Counted from the stretch's first letter, positions 49,166-62,627 are shown. The stretch: DNA of 64,000 bases from Anarhynchus alexandrinus (GCA_008711295.1 VUYV01000100.1:124001-188000); one strand, 5' to 3'. Notes: generated by a model from the letters alone, not told the origin. Program-made: numbers and translations.

Positions 49166-51060
49166 AGCTCACCAATATCCATCTTCAGAGAGGGGGTTTT
49201 GACCTATGGATGTGAATAGGAAACTCAATATCATTTGTAATACAAAATGCTATTTTCAGTTATTTATTCTCTCTCCTTATGTTACCTCATTATTTCAGAT
49301 AACCCTCTTTCAGGTCAAGCCAGGACATGCACATTTATATACTATGTAAAAAGACGTAATTGCACAGGGATTTCACACAAAAATAACTGGGAAAGTTTTC
49401 TCTCCCAAGAAAAAAAAAATGGACAAAAAACAACTTTTCTGAATATTATATAGCCACAGAGAACGACAAAAGTAGTTTAACTGCAGTTCATTTGGCTGTA
49501 CTATAGATGTCATTACATCTGAAAGGATTAGAGTGGTTTTGGCATAATCCCATTAGTGGTGAAAAAAAATAAGTTTGCAAAAAGAGTGACAGTCTGCTCT
49601 GAAAACAAGCTGCAAGACCTTCAGTATTTAACAGAGGATTTTACAAGCAAAAGCTCATGTTTAAAAAAAAAAAAAAACACCCCCAAAAAACCCAACCAAA
49701 CAAAAAAAAACAGAACAAAACACAAATTCCAAAGCTGATACAGTTTAAGACAAGTTGTAAGGAATGATATACGGGGACATACTGAAAGCTATGCTAATAG
49801 CCCAAGATTCTGATTGTCTCATACCTCTCCAATTAAAATAATAAAGCCATAAAGAAATCATACTGATAGGAAAAAAAGGGGTATTTCTAAATATACTTGA
49901 TTTTGCCAAAAAAATATCCTTGAAATACTTCGTTCATGCCCAGCTGGGAGAGCACAATTAACATTTACAATTATGATGTTCTCACCTTTCCTTACAGGGG
50001 TGAAATCTAGCTTTTTTTCGTTTGTGTTTTACTTGACTTTGCTACTAATTTGTCACCATTCTGCTTTCTGTCCTCTTTTTAGGGTTCTTTTGAAAATTTT
50101 TGCCAGAACAGGCCATTTTTCCAAGCTGTTTTTTTCTTACACAGTCTACAAGCTCAGGCAGTAATGATCTTTTTTAGTAAAACATCGTAATTTCTGATCC
50201 TTATTTATCCAGAATCATCTCCAAATCCTTCTCAAGTTCACAAGTAAGGCAAATTTTGCGAGAAAAGCAGTCCTGTTTTTTTCAGACTTGCCCAAGTGTT
50301 GAGGGCTGGAGGACAAGAACGGTATTAGGGGGAAAAAAAACCCTGAGTATCAGAAAGAAAAAAACAAGCACCCCTTGTGATTCTTGCTTTGCTATACCTT
50401 TATACCACTATAGCTAAAAGATTACTCCAAAATCATCGCATTCCAAAATACAACCCCCCAATACAAGCAGTATAGCCTATAGCTTACACTCTTTCTAATT
50501 ATATTTAGAATTTCAAGTTCAAAATTTAGGTTCAAAAATAAAGCACAAGTCATGTCTCAAGATACTGCTTTTAGCCAGGAATTAAAAAGATGTCACCTGC
50601 TTACGCTAGAATGCAATTCTGTCAAATCAGTTTCACTGGTAAAGGTGAAACCTTTATGATCAGCCAGCTCTCATCTACGAATTCTGTATTTTACTTCTTG
50701 ATATTGTCTTTCATTTCCATTTACAGGACTAACATCCAGATGGCACACCAAGTTATTCAACCAATTTTGTCTCAAGACCTAAGTCTCAAGTTACCATAGG
50801 GAGAAAATTCCACAATAAATATGGAAGTCTGGCTTCAAGATTAAAATATGACATTTTTTTATAATGTTGTGATGATGTTAAATGGAAAGTCTACAAGGCA
50901 AACTCAGCAAGTAGGTGACGACAGTGAAGTTACCTGCGATGAAAATAAATTCAGAATCTTCAGTGTTATTACGTAATAAACATTAAGACATATTAAGAGC
51001 TATTAAACAAGTGCACATGCAAGATAGAAAATGAAGTGGCAAACATTTTTAAATAACATC

Positions 51061-51066
51061 TTTAAT
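51061..51066 (-). promoter_or_regulatory. GTF2A1: Candidate distal poly(A) signal
   Basis: TTTAAT on the plus strand reads ATTAAA on the minus strand, about 4.45 kb beyond the GTF2A1 stop. It is chosen only because its distance fits a long 3'UTR; other A/T hexamers exist nearby. Confidence 0.25.
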
Positions 51067-54000
51067 TAAAGTTTTTGCAAAGGCAAAATATTAAACTTAA
51101 AATAGGTCTTAGTACATCAAAATACTAAGTTCTCTAATCGTATTCCAAGCATGGCCTTTGAAACATAATATCCTGTATATCACAGAGGAGCAACCTTGAT
51201 CTGCAATTGTACAGAATGAATTTTACAAACATAATAAATATATTTACCCCCTTACACATAACAGTATATATGTACAACAGCAGTTGACAATAGTAGCTCA
51301 GAACAGCAAAAAAGGATATTCCCCCACTCCGTAATCTATTGGTACCCTACGCACTCTGGAACATGTCTCATTGGATGACTGTCCATATAGCTAACCCAAG
51401 GTAGTTCTTCCTGTTAAAAAAAGCTCCTTTTGTTCCACAAAGTCTAATCCACCAAATAATAAGTAAAAGACACACTGCATGAACTGCCTGAAAAAACTAG
51501 ACAACAGGGAAACCAATGGACTGGTTTTTACACATTTCCCAACCAATTACAGCAATGGGAAAACGAGACTTTAAATGCCAGACACCAATACATAACAATG
51601 TGCAAGTTTCTTCATCTTGTATAGTCATTAATCTCAAAGTCTGAAAAAGAACTCTAATTTCAGTTGGGGGTGGGTGTGTGGGGTGGGGTGGCACACAACA
51701 AACCCCATGATGCTGTGTAAGGCAGCCCAGTATCAATCCAGTGTGCAACACGTTACTGCATTCTATTAGGACGCTTTTGCTTTGGGGTAAATTTTGGTGG
51801 GCCTTCTTGTTTTTAAGGGAGCTTTTACAAATTGAAGAGATTGAATCAAAATGAACTTTAGTTAACAAGGTCTCTAACTCCTTCACTGGAATTAAGAAAT
51901 TTTACTCTGGTAGTGTTATGTGGTGACATAATTACTGCTAACTGTCAAGCGGTGGAATTATTTTCACAGACTCGAATTTTACTTTAACACTTCTAATTGT
52001 GCAGCAGAAATAGAAAAAAACATTTATAAAAAAATCTGTTACATGACACAACATGTTCTTTGCTCTTTTCTAGAAACTGTGCTTCAGAATCACGTATCAT
52101 ATTCTTGGAAATAAACTCTGACCACAATTATCATGTTAAATCGTGTTTAGGAAACTGAAAGATGTTCAAATGCAACTCGTGAGTACAATGCAGGAACAAG
52201 GAGTATGAAGCCTCAAAGAAATCTTGTCACTAACCAGCAACTGAGGGGGAATAAAAACCTATTTTATTTAAATAGTCCAATATAAAGTTCCTTATGTGAC
52301 TAAATTCTCTATTATCTCCTTAACAGAAAACATATTTCAATTTGTTTTCAACTTAGATGCTTTTAAATGATTGCACACACTAAAACCCAACAGAATTAGA
52401 GCAAAAAAAAAGTTGCTTTTCGATTGAAGCACTGCAGGAAATTTACTTTCTCAGGAATCAAAAAAAAAAAGTCTTGTCATACTGGCAAAACAGATATTCT
52501 GCAAACTGAAAAGGCACGAGACTCCCAATTTTGCCCAGTTGCTCTACAAGTTTCCATCAGCCATCATGGTTATAATTATGAAGTTATCTTTCCCCATTTT
52601 TCCCTCATAAAAAGGTGCTCCATTATCTGTGCAAATTTTAACATAAGCCCTCTTGAAATTATTAATTGTTTTCATAATACTGAACTATTTAAATGGTGGG
52701 GGGGAAAAAAAAACCCAACCAAAAAACCTTTTTTGAAGGGGGGGGACGGGAACAATCATTTATGAACTACGAACATGGGAATCCCTTGCCCTCTGAAAGG
52801 AATGGTTTCTTTGGAACCTAATGAAATGGTCTGTTCAGTTACATTGTTAAAACCATGATTAAAAATTCAAGTACAATAATAAAATTAAGCAAACTACATT
52901 CTTACAGCAAGCTGCTACAATAAAATGAAATTAAAACATGCTTTTTGATTTAAAAAAAGGAACACTTGATGTAGCAATAAGAGCACAGTTTGGTATGTTC
53001 ATGTTTGACTGGCTTTCTGAAAACTTCACAGGTATTTGTGTTTGAAGACAAAACTTCGTATCTGAAGAGCATACCATACAATTAGCTTGCAAGAAACTGT
53101 GCAAGTTCAGAAAGCTTCTAACATCCTTCAGAACAGGCTAAGCTTAAGTTACCTTTAAAGTTCTGCTACCCCTTAATAATAAATAAAAAGGCTATGCAGC
53201 TTCTAGTATATGTATGTGGGTGAGAAAAATCACTAAGATGTACAAAACGAAAGTGTTGTACGAGTAAATCTGGGTTCCAGTAGTATAAACAGGAATCTAT
53301 AGCTAAAGGGATTTTTTTTTTTCCTTTTATTGGTTTGGTTGTGCAGCGTTACGGGAATTTTTCTGAAGTCCACTACTTAAGACTTACTGGTAACAGATAT
53401 GGAAAAGATGAGGGAAGGAATTAATTGGTACATTATTGATTTCATTGCAGTTGTACATAGAAGTGTCAACAGTGGTAAAAAAATAAAAATAAAATATCCG
53501 CTTTGTTCAAAAGAAAGCAAACATCGATCACTTTGAGATACCTTGAAGCCCCAAGCCAAAAATGCACTCTAAATGACGATTCTATTACTTAAGAATGAAT
53601 TAGAAGAAACATCAATTAACTTTTTCATAAAGCTTATGTATGTGGATGGCTTACTAACAACCATATGGCTCTAGACATAGCCTACAGGCAGTTTTAGTCT
53701 GTGTCAATGAGAGCACAGGTGTAAAAAATCACAGAGGAAAAAAACCTCTTTACAATGTGCTTTGAGTTTTCTACATACTACTGAGCCTATGAATGCACTT
53801 GGAGGCAAGTAAATCAGAGAGAATGAAAATTAGAGCAGTTGTTATATACTGCTAAAATACACTTGTGACTTTGTTAAATAATGTTTAAAAAGTTTCACTC
53901 AAGCAAAACAAGGTCAGAAATCATGGTTCAAATGTCTGCTTCTGAAAGTCTTTCCCAATTTAGTTAAAATTATCTTTGCTGTGTCCTTTTTTCATCATCT

Positions 54001-55518
54001 TTCCAAGCACCCAATGAAACATAACATTATTTTGAAATGGTGAGCCACATGAACATTCCTTCCTCAACAGTTTCTGAAGTATAATGCCCATTCCCTCTCC
54101 TCATTCAAAAGTAACTGCATTTCCAAAAGCAGGGTTTGCAAGAATAACCTATGCATGAAGGAAAGATGTTCACTTCTCAGGAGAGGAAGGGAAGGAGGGG
54201 GGAGCAACCTTGTTGCTTTTCACAAAAAAAAAAAAAAAAAAAACCACCACAAAACCACACCTCTGGGAAAGGCAAGTGAAAAAGTGACTACACAAGGTTT
54301 AGTGCATCTGACTGCTTGATTTTCTATTACCAAGACAGTCTAAAGATACTCTAACAAAATCCGTGTTCTCAAAGCTGTGCAGCTCTCTTCATGAAATTAC
54401 ATGCCACCTGGAAACTTTAGAGATATTAACTGCTGCAGGTAACTTATGGCTATACTTTTTAGTAAAGCGGATCTTTAACAGATTTGCAGCCAGGATGTTA
54501 GAATTTTTATGTAATTTTCTATATTAAAAATTCAGTCCTTCTTGTGGTCTCTTGAATTATTTGTGGATGTCTGGACTACATACATAGTAAGCAGGTGAAG
54601 GAATGCATCTTTTGTGCCATTACCTACACATTTGATTCAAAAGGTCTCCAAAGCCTTTTAAAAAAAAACCCAAAAATCAATGGAAATTATATTATTTGTT
54701 TCAGTTCAGTGATGCTGAACCACCACTAAACAGCAAGGATATAATTAACAAGTTAAGCAATCTGACTTTCGCGGGGGGGAGCTACAGGTGCTTAGTATTT
54801 AAAAATACAACCCTAAATAAAAGGTAACACATGAAATTAAAATAATTTTGAAATATAAATGATCATTTTACCATTTTGTAACTTCTAGGAACAACAACCT
54901 GTTTATGGGGAACTGAATTGAAAACAACAAATAGATATAATAATTAATGAGCATATCAGAATTAAAAATATTTTCCTTATACAAGTTATTTAAAATTTAA
55001 CACCTTAATTCTTACCCTTCTGTACAAAGCTTGCACGCAGTTTAAGTAACATTCTGACCATCCTCACTACCAAAAGGAAGTGTTCAAAGCAAAGATTTGT
55101 ACACACAATAAGCATTTTCAGATTAATAACCTATCAAAGGGAAGAGTTCCTTCAATCAGTGGAAGAAGTATTTTAAAATCTTAAATCAAGGGAGGAAGGG
55201 GGGAGGGGGAACAAAGCCTTACATGCTAAATACCAGCTGTAGGTACCTGTATGTAGAATTGATAATTAAGGTATTCCTAACACACAAAACCAGCTCCCAG
55301 ACAATGCTATATAGCTGCTACAGTCCATGGCTTGCTCATCTGAAGTAGTGTCTTTGTTGCCACATTTTACCTTTGTTCCAATACTTTTGTTTATTGTTTA
55401 TTTCTGATGTGCAGATACACATTTTGATTGGAGTATAAGTCCAAGTCTCAACCTTTCCTGCTTTTGATTTTTTTTTCCTTTTACAGGAGTTTTTTGTTTT
55501 GTTTTGTCTTTTAAAACT
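51061..55518 (-). other. GTF2A1: Probable GTF2A1 3'UTR
   Basis: Sequence following the GTF2A1 stop codon on the minus strand. There is no competing gene or young transposon over 4.4 kb, which is unusual compared with the repeat-rich rest of the window and agrees with the known long 3'UTR of mammalian GTF2A1. An ATTAAA on the minus strand at 51066-51061 is a candidate distal poly(A) signal. It includes homopolymer tracts (about 54223-54243, 52690-52748). The extent is inference. Confidence 0.45.
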
Positions 55519-55626
55519 TCACCATTCTGCGTCCCCAATGGCTTTGGAAAATACATAATCTCTTCCATTAAGATTCATGATGCCGTCTTTGAGATGAAAT
55601 TTCCATTTGTTTTTACTTCTATGAAT
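55519..55626 (-). CDS. GTF2A1: GTF2A1 last coding exon (TFIIA beta C-terminus)
   Basis: Minus-strand exon encoding 36 codons including the stop: IHRSKNKWKFHLKDGIMNLN then GRDYVFSKAIGDAEW. It is nearly identical to the human TFIIA alpha/beta C-terminus (Val replaces Ile in GRDYIF). The acceptor is TTTTTAG at 55627-55633 on the minus strand, and the stop TGA is at 55521-55519. This part of the beta chain forms the beta-barrel of TFIIA that contacts TBP and DNA next to the TATA box. Phase 0 entry follows ..CQYDK of the preceding exon. Confidence 0.97.
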   Translation of the reverse strand: MHRSKNKWKFHLKDGIMNLNGRDYVFSKAIGDAEW

Positions 55627-57070
55627 CTAAAAACAGGGAAAAAAGTTGAACTATTACTCTGCATCAGAAATAGGTAATAATGTGTAAGTAAATCATAAAA
55701 GCAAGAAAAAATGAAAATAAACTACTAGACATACATTACTAAATTACTACAAATATCCTGAAAATCAATTTTGCATTTAGCTATGAAAAACAAAAACTAA
55801 TTATGCATATAGCAGCTTTCATTTTTTAAGCCAGGGACAGCAACTGCCACAAAACCATGCAAGAACAGAGGCATTCCAAAATCCAAAGCATATAGCGTAT
55901 TTTTAGAGGTGGTTGGAAAGGAAGAAGAAGGGAGATATATCCACCTGTGCTGCTTTAATTTGATTAAATTATCTTTGATTATGACAGCCACGACGCTCCA
56001 CTTTAAAGTCAGAAATCCCCATTTCAACCACCGTAACAGAAAGACTAACATTTTAAAAGTAGCCCTGAAAGGGTCAAACACTAAGTTTTATTATTTTCAC
56101 CTCTTGTCTAAACTCCATTCTGCATGAAAACCAGTTTGATTATGTTATGTATAGATAGAGAGATAGCAGGCCTATTCAACTTTCTACTTCTAATATTAGA
56201 GTTTGACTCTGGGTTTCCCAAAGTTAAGTTTTGGTTAAAAGGCAAGCGAGTTATTTACAAGGTTTTCAGTCTGAAAATCTCTGTGGTACAAAATGCACAA
56301 GCTGATAGAGAATATACATACTGGTCTTATATTCTATAATTTCTCCTTAACAGTGAGTCAATGTATATGATTTACATTCCAATTCTCATTGCAAAGTGTC
56401 AAGTGAGAAAAGTAAAATCTCCAGTGTTAAGGATGATGGCATGAAGCTTCAACTTTAACCTACAGCCTTCCCAGTTAAAATATTGGCCCTTATAAGGCTT
56501 TGTTTAAAAGCCTTATGGGAAAAATTATGGGAGCCTGTGACACAATGGATCTTCAGGTTATAACTGATATTCCTGTTGACACAGGATAAGACAAAGAATA
56601 AAAAGAACAGTTTTATTCATATTCTCTTTACAAAAATATTCCATACAGAAGTAACTCTTCTTTCTTCATGCCTATTGCCAAACAAATACTACCTGACTAG
56701 AGGAAGCAGGTTGACCAATACGGTGAAGGACATCAGGGAATATATAAGCACAAGAAATAGTTGTAGCATTGGAAGACTTCATTTATCTTATGCCTACTGA
56801 GTAAACATCAATGTGCAGCATTGAGGCTACTATACAGTCAAGACCTACTTCATGAAGGAGCTAAGTCTGGAACCCACAAAACACACAATCCTTTTCTCAG
56901 TTCAAGACAGTAGAACTAACAGCAACTACGCAAGACAAACATTTTCCCAGGGTTAATAAGAAGTCAATAAATCCAGTAGAAGAGTGTTTAAGTAAATTTA
57001 TGCTCTTATGTTTAATTTAAAAGTGAAGGAAACCGAACAAAATTCAGTCTTAATGTAGAAGAGTAAATTT

Positions 57071-57071
57071 N
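57071..57071. other. Scaffold join (single N)
   Basis: A single N in the GTF2A1 intron. Unlike the other joins I see no duplicated flanks here; an A/C-rich run follows it. Confidence 0.85.
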
Positions 57072-57769
57072 CAAAAATACCCCCCAAAAACCACCACATA
57101 CTGTAAGCACAGAGCAGATAACTATCTGCCACCTATCAAAAAGGGCATCAGAAAGAGCAAAAGATCATCAGTGCGATAAGATCTTCTAAGAAAGCAAAGA
57201 TCTTTCAGAAAGCTGAAATGCTGTCCAAAAGAGAAAATATTATCATAAACTGTTGCAGATAAAACATAAAGATGTAATTAGGTGATGTACAAAAAGTTAA
57301 GAAAATTTTGTAAAAGGCATTAAAAAAAAAGGAAACCCCATTGCAATTTTTCAATTTCCATCACGGACAAGAAGTCTCATAATGTACTACCAGTGCTGCA
57401 GAAACACACATAAAGTAGCACCAGAACAGATACGACCATAGCACGCAATCAATCTATTATTGTTTGGTTATTGTACTATTATTGTCTTTTGTGTCTACTA
57501 CTGTACTATTGTTTGGTCTGTGTTCACTTTAAGCTAAAAAGTCAGTGGCAACTGCAAATAAATGGTCAAGGAAAGATCTGGCTTATACACTTGCCCTTCC
57601 AAATGGCATTCAACAAAAATCCCTCATCAGAAACACGTGAGCTGCCACGAGGTAAGAAGGAAGATCCTCAGATGAAAAAATAACTGAATAAAGATGGGAA
57701 AACAAGGGTAAGAACACTGTTTTTACAGTGAAATGAGATCATTCCAGAAGAGATTTGTGCTGGCTGGAG

Positions 57770-58500
57770 TCGGCATGGTTTAAGAATTCACTAATCATCT
57801 GGAAAATGACAAAACGTCACTGATGATACAAAAGAATGGTTACTGAAGAGCTGCAGAACAATGCTACAGCCCTAACTCATTGTGTAATAAAACAATAGCG
57901 GCATTGAATGTATACGAAGGTAGTAATGATGGAAAAAAACAATTTCAGCTTACACGGATAGAAAAAATGATGGGTTTGAGTTGACAACTACAAGTCAAGA
58001 ATGAGATCCCAATGGTCTAAGACTTTTCCATGAGAATATCAGCTCTGTGTTCAGTGAGGTCAAAAGCACACATGAACTATTGCAGAACATTGCTACACCA
58101 CTTAATAAATTGAATGTTCCCTGTGTTACAAATAGCTCTGATCCCCCCTCAACCTCATCTCCCTGTATTAAATAAGATACAGAAGAATAAAACAGATCTG
58201 GAGAACAGAAGTAAGAATAATCAAATGTTTGGACAGCTGTATAAGTAACAACCAAGCAAAGAGTAGCTCTGATTTCAAAGACCTGACTGAGGAGGGTTAT
58301 GATGGTCTGCAGTATCATAAAAGGCACCAAAGAAAGCAAAGAGGAAACACTCTTCTAAGTAAAGAACTAGGAGGTATCATATGAAACTAATGGCTTAAAA
58401 ACTAGGTAATTCTCCACACATCACAATTCATTTATGAAACTTAAGACAAATTTTACAAGGATTCAAAAAATAATCAAATTCATTTCTGACAAATTAAGGA
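57770..58500 (+). mobile_element. Ancient CR1 remnant
   Basis: A plus-strand decayed CR1. ATGATGGGTTTGAGTTGACA (about 57967) with CAAGAATGAGATCC matches the post-catalytic region of old amniote CR1 copies. GAACTAGGAGGTATCATATGAAACTAATGG (from about 58364) and CACATCACAATTCATTTATG (about 58417) match the ORF2 C-terminal part. No open frame. Confidence 0.6.
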
Positions 58501-59863
58501 AGAAATCCCCCGCTGTCCATTTGATACAAAGCTGCTATCTCTCCCTCAAGAGACAGTTCACAGAAGGATGGTAAAATGCTCTACATGAATATCGCTACCT
58601 GTTTGCCCTTGTCTCATTGTTCCAGAGGCGCCCGCCATCAGCTGATGCAGGACACTGTGCAAGAGGGAACTCTGCTCAGAACAACTGAGCTAATCCTGTG
58701 TATTTTATAGAGACAAACTGAACGATGATTGTTTGATAAGTGATGAAGCCCTTTCAGTGCACATGGCACTAGAGATTAACAATGGACACTGCTCCCTACT
58801 GAGTTCACATGCTGAACTTTTAAGAGGGTGAGGATTTCAGAGTAGTTCCTGTTGCTCAGCTTTAGCAGCTCCCAACAAGCTTTTCTGACAGCTATTCTGA
58901 GATCCCTCACTATCCTCATGAACTGCCTCGAAACTAACAATTTTGGATTACAGTCTGGAGGAGACAGATGGCTGGGACGTAGATACTGATACCACTTTCT
59001 TCCATCTTGAATTCTATGTTGAATCTGACAACAAATTTAAGCACAGTCTGGGCATAACTGAAGATTTTCTAACCAAGCCATTATTCGCAATGGAGAGGTT
59101 TTTAGTCAACAATCTTACAGCTTTTTTTTGCTTTAAAAAAGGACCCTTATTCATTGCAGCCCTATTAATCTAGCACAGGAAAAGAAAGAAAATCCACGTT
59201 GAATAATCTTTATGCATACTACCTCAGTAAAAAGGTTTCTGATATCCTTTGGACACATTTAAAACAATTTCAGACATGGATGAATCCTTGCATATTTCAG
59301 GGCAAATATGTAAGAAGAAATTAGTCATTAATAGAGGAGGCAAGAGAATTCAGCAGAATTTAAAGCAAAATAAGCAAAAGCATTCCACATTGCCATTTCA
59401 GTAAAGAATGCATAGCACAGAAAGGATGTTCTCCTCTGATAACTATTGACTCATCAAGAAGAGATATTTTTAGTGATCAAGGAACAGTTTTCCACAAGCC
59501 TAAATCATAAGGACTACTTCTTCCACTCACGGCCGCAGCAAATGTACAAACTTACTTACAATTGTTCCCTACTGAGCTCAGAGGACTGACCTTTTGTTAA
59601 AGGTCACAAAAAGACATGATGAAGAATAAGAAAACGCAGCCAAATTTTTCTAAGCTTTACTAATTACGAAGTTTAGTACAAACCTGTCACACAAACCTGT
59701 TTTAAAAACAAACAATAGCTAATTCTTACATTAACATTCACATTAAAATCTTTATAGATCTACCTGTACTTCACAGTCACTAAGATATTACTTGAAAATT
59801 ATGACTTGATAGGAAGAACAACAGGGAAAGCAGAATTCTTGGATTCTGTTCTATAAAGATTAC

Positions 59864-59953
59864 CTTATCATACTGGCACACAACAACATTTTCCGTATCG
59901 AACAGCTCTTGTCCTTCCTCATCGCTCACATCATCTTCACTGTTAAGAGGCTC
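59864..59953 (-). CDS. GTF2A1: GTF2A1 exon, acidic segment of TFIIA beta
   Basis: A 90-bp minus-strand exon encoding EPLNSEDDVSDEEGQELFDT then ENVVVCQYDK, identical to the human protein as I recall it. The acceptor is TTTGTTTCTTTCAG and the donor AAG|GTAATC; both ends are phase 0. It follows ..GQVEE of the upstream exon and precedes IHRSKN. In the protein it bridges the acidic linker and the conserved beta-barrel of the beta chain. Confidence 0.97.
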
Positions 59954-62627
59954 CTGAAAGAAACAAATGCAAAAAGTCAGGCTGTTTAGCAAGATCAGAG
60001 TAAATCTTACTTTGATTACTCACATGAGGCTACAGTCTGCCCATGAACTACAGGATCTAAAACGCATTTGAGGTGAGGAATATTAGGCTTTCCAGTAGGA
60101 GGCCAATATACATACACTTCCTTCCTGCCCTCCATCCTGAGAAGATATCCTTATCAATTTTAGTCTGGAACATCAGCGTCCAGGCACTGTAGCCTTTTGT
60201 CACCACAACTATTCTCACTCTTTTACTGTAAATGTTCTGGTGCTTGCAATTTGTCTTTAAAAAAAAAAATAATCATTATGCAGATTTTCTAAAGCATCTA
60301 AGCAGTGGAAAGGCAACATCAGTCACATCACTCCCTATGTGCCATTAAAAGTAGAAACTCCATGACTCCATCACGTTTGATGTACCACAAACAAAAACAG
60401 ACCTGAACACATGCAGAAAGTTTTTACAGGAGGGGAAAAAAAGGTGCTGTAATATTATCTTGCATAGATACATACAAAATAACTTTTCCAGACCTTCTAG
60501 AATGTATTTTTGCATCCCTTAAAAATTACTTTCATTTTTTCCTTTTTCTGCTAAGTCTGTTCCAGCAGAAATTTGGGGTTTTTTAATCTCATGTAAATAA
60601 AAAACATTTTAAAAGCTAAAACAGCCTCTAATAAATGCAAAACACCTTTTCTGAAGTGTTCTGTAAAATCCTTATCTTCCCACCATCCCAAATATATAAT
60701 CTAAACGGGGGAGATGCTAGCGAGAGAAGAAAAAGGTGTACTAGAGGTCCTAATTCCTTCCAAAGTAATGCTATATTTAAGTGACTTCAAAAGCTTTAAG
60801 GAACTGGTCCACTCATTAGGTAGCTGCTGATGAACAGAGGTAGTAAAAAATAACAGATCTCTGGCACACTGATAATAAAGTCTCAACATATAAAAAAAAT
60901 TCCACATTCCAAAGAATGCTAGCAAAGGCACTATTAAAGAACACTTAATATTTAAGCATGATGACCTATACTTAATAAGGCAACTATTAAAACATTCAAA
61001 CTGACATCAATGTAAAAGTGATGTAAACCCAACCTGTAAGTTGTAACAGAAAAACACTTTTAGACACCACTGTAGATGTATCACAGAAAACCTGATTTAA
61101 ATCACTGGTAAATGCTACATATGCCTCTCATACTGCCATTTTAAATGGAGTCTTAAAATAATTGCAAAGGCTGCAGAGAACTGTGGAAGTGATCTGGCAG
61201 TTCAAAATGCATTTTAGGCATAGATTTAGGGAGTACCAAGTTTCCTGTCAGAGACTGAAATAACAGCACTTTTAGCTCACTAGTATGCCCCCCTCCCCTT
61301 CCAATTCTTGCGCAGCTTTTTGGTGCAACACACCAAAACTTAGTAAGAACCACTGGCTCAAGTCCAAACCCAAGCAAATTTAAAGTCTAAATTAAGCACA
61401 TATTGTTAAGAAGGTAACAAGTTACTGTCCTGGTTTGAGCAACGCAGGATTAATTTCTCTTTCAGTAATTTTACTTTTCAGTAAGGTCGCTTCTAATGCT
61501 AAGGAAAAGAAAACTGCATTTTTAGAAGACTCTAGTGTCTGAATTTGTGAAATTATTTACTTTATAGCCAGATAGGGTATGTGCGTTTCAACGTCTCAGT
61601 GTTTTTGAGCTAGCCTGGTGCCGGGACAAGGAGAAGCAACACCAGGGCACTTGAACAAAGCTGGCCAAAAGAATGCCGAACCGCTGAGCCCTTCCTTTCC
61701 TCCCAAAGCCATAGGGCTTGCGGTGTCTACATTTGCTGTCCACTGCTGGGAGTGCACAGCTCTTACTAATATAATTGGCTGAGTATAATCCTTGTATGTT
61801 TTACATTGGTATCGGGATCAATATTGGTTCTTTAGTATTATTAATGTTAATTATTTAGTCTTATTCTATTAAATCTGTTTATATTTCAACCCTCGGGTTT
61901 CCTTGGTTTTTCCCCCCCCGATTCCCCTTCCCGGGTGGGGAAGGGTCATTGGGTGAGAGAATAATTGTCTAAACGACAACAAATTGCTGTGGATTCTTCA
62001 AACCATAACAGTTACGAAGAATATTCACTTCTGCTCGTATCTCCTGATTTCATTAAATCAAGGTCAGATGTGTTTCTCGAAGGTGCTTTATAATCAAATT
62101 TGAGTTCTCAGGCTTGTTCTAGGGTAACAGAAAGCAATGGAGTACTCAGTAGGATACAGGTCAGACCACATCTATTGGTCCCCTCAGTGAACTAAATACA
62201 TGCTCTCCTTCTTGTCAATCTTCCTGAGCCCTTGCTTTTGTATGCACTCAGTCCCAAGTGGAGTTGACTATTTCTGTTTTCTTATGAAGGTTTCATAATT
62301 TCATGGCTGACCTCTCCATAACATCAGAAATATTACCGCTGAAGCTTTTAAAAGGGCATTAATGACAATTAACAGGTTTTTTGCTGCATCCCCCATCTTC
62401 CCCAGCTGGATTTCAAAGTGCTTTGCTGATATACACAGTTCCCACAACTTTAATATGGGAGATAAAGAACTTGAAGTACCGGGATAAAAGTTATTTTCTC
62501 AAAATTATTGAAATATCATATTATTTGAAGCATATAATTTTCTTTCAAATATTGAAAAAAAAAAAAACCAAACCAAAAAACCCAGACACAAGCATGCTGC
62601 AGTCTTCTGAAATAGTGTTAAGTTTAC
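59954..62627 (-). other. GTF2A1: GTF2A1 intron with solo LTR
   Basis: Intron of 2.7 kb with a GTAAAC donor (62627-62622). It carries a solo LTR at 61426-62010 and an A-rich ACCAAACC-type tract at about 62555-62583. Nothing else recognised. Confidence 0.88.
61426..62010 (+). mobile_element. Solo LTR of an endogenous retrovirus, 5-bp TSD
   Basis: This 585-bp element begins TGTCCTGGTTTG and ends CAAACCATAACA, an imperfect inverted terminal repeat with canonical TG...CA. It is flanked by the perfect 5-bp direct repeat GTTAC (61421-61425 and 62011-62015), the expected target-site duplication. A TATTAAA at about 61868 is a plausible LTR poly(A) signal. No internal viral sequence is present, so it is a solo LTR left by LTR-LTR recombination. 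It lies antisense to GTF2A1. The family appears to be an avian ERV-L/ERV3-like group by its termini, from memory. Confidence 0.92.

Larger units (their letters stand above)
44916..51060. other. Intergenic stretch with one scaffold join
   Basis: No gene recognised. It contains the duplicated contig-end block around 49048, an A-rich tract with AACCAAAC-type runs at about 49661-49730, and otherwise unremarkable AT-rich sequence. Open frames of 60-125 codons on both strands lack any supporting feature. Confidence 0.6.
55627..59863 (-). other. GTF2A1: GTF2A1 intron
   Basis: Intron of 4.2 kb with a GTAATC donor (59863-59858) and TTAG acceptor. It includes the N at 57071 and an old CR1 remnant at about 57770-58500. 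Open frames such as 57995-58339 (minus) and 58943-59173 (plus) have no support. Confidence 0.88.

Noticed and set aside
52676..52750. Possible G-quadruplex or structured RNA at the G-runs and A-runs
   Set aside because: The G runs are only two, separated by long A/C tracts, and look like simple low-complexity sequence without a regular four-run pattern.
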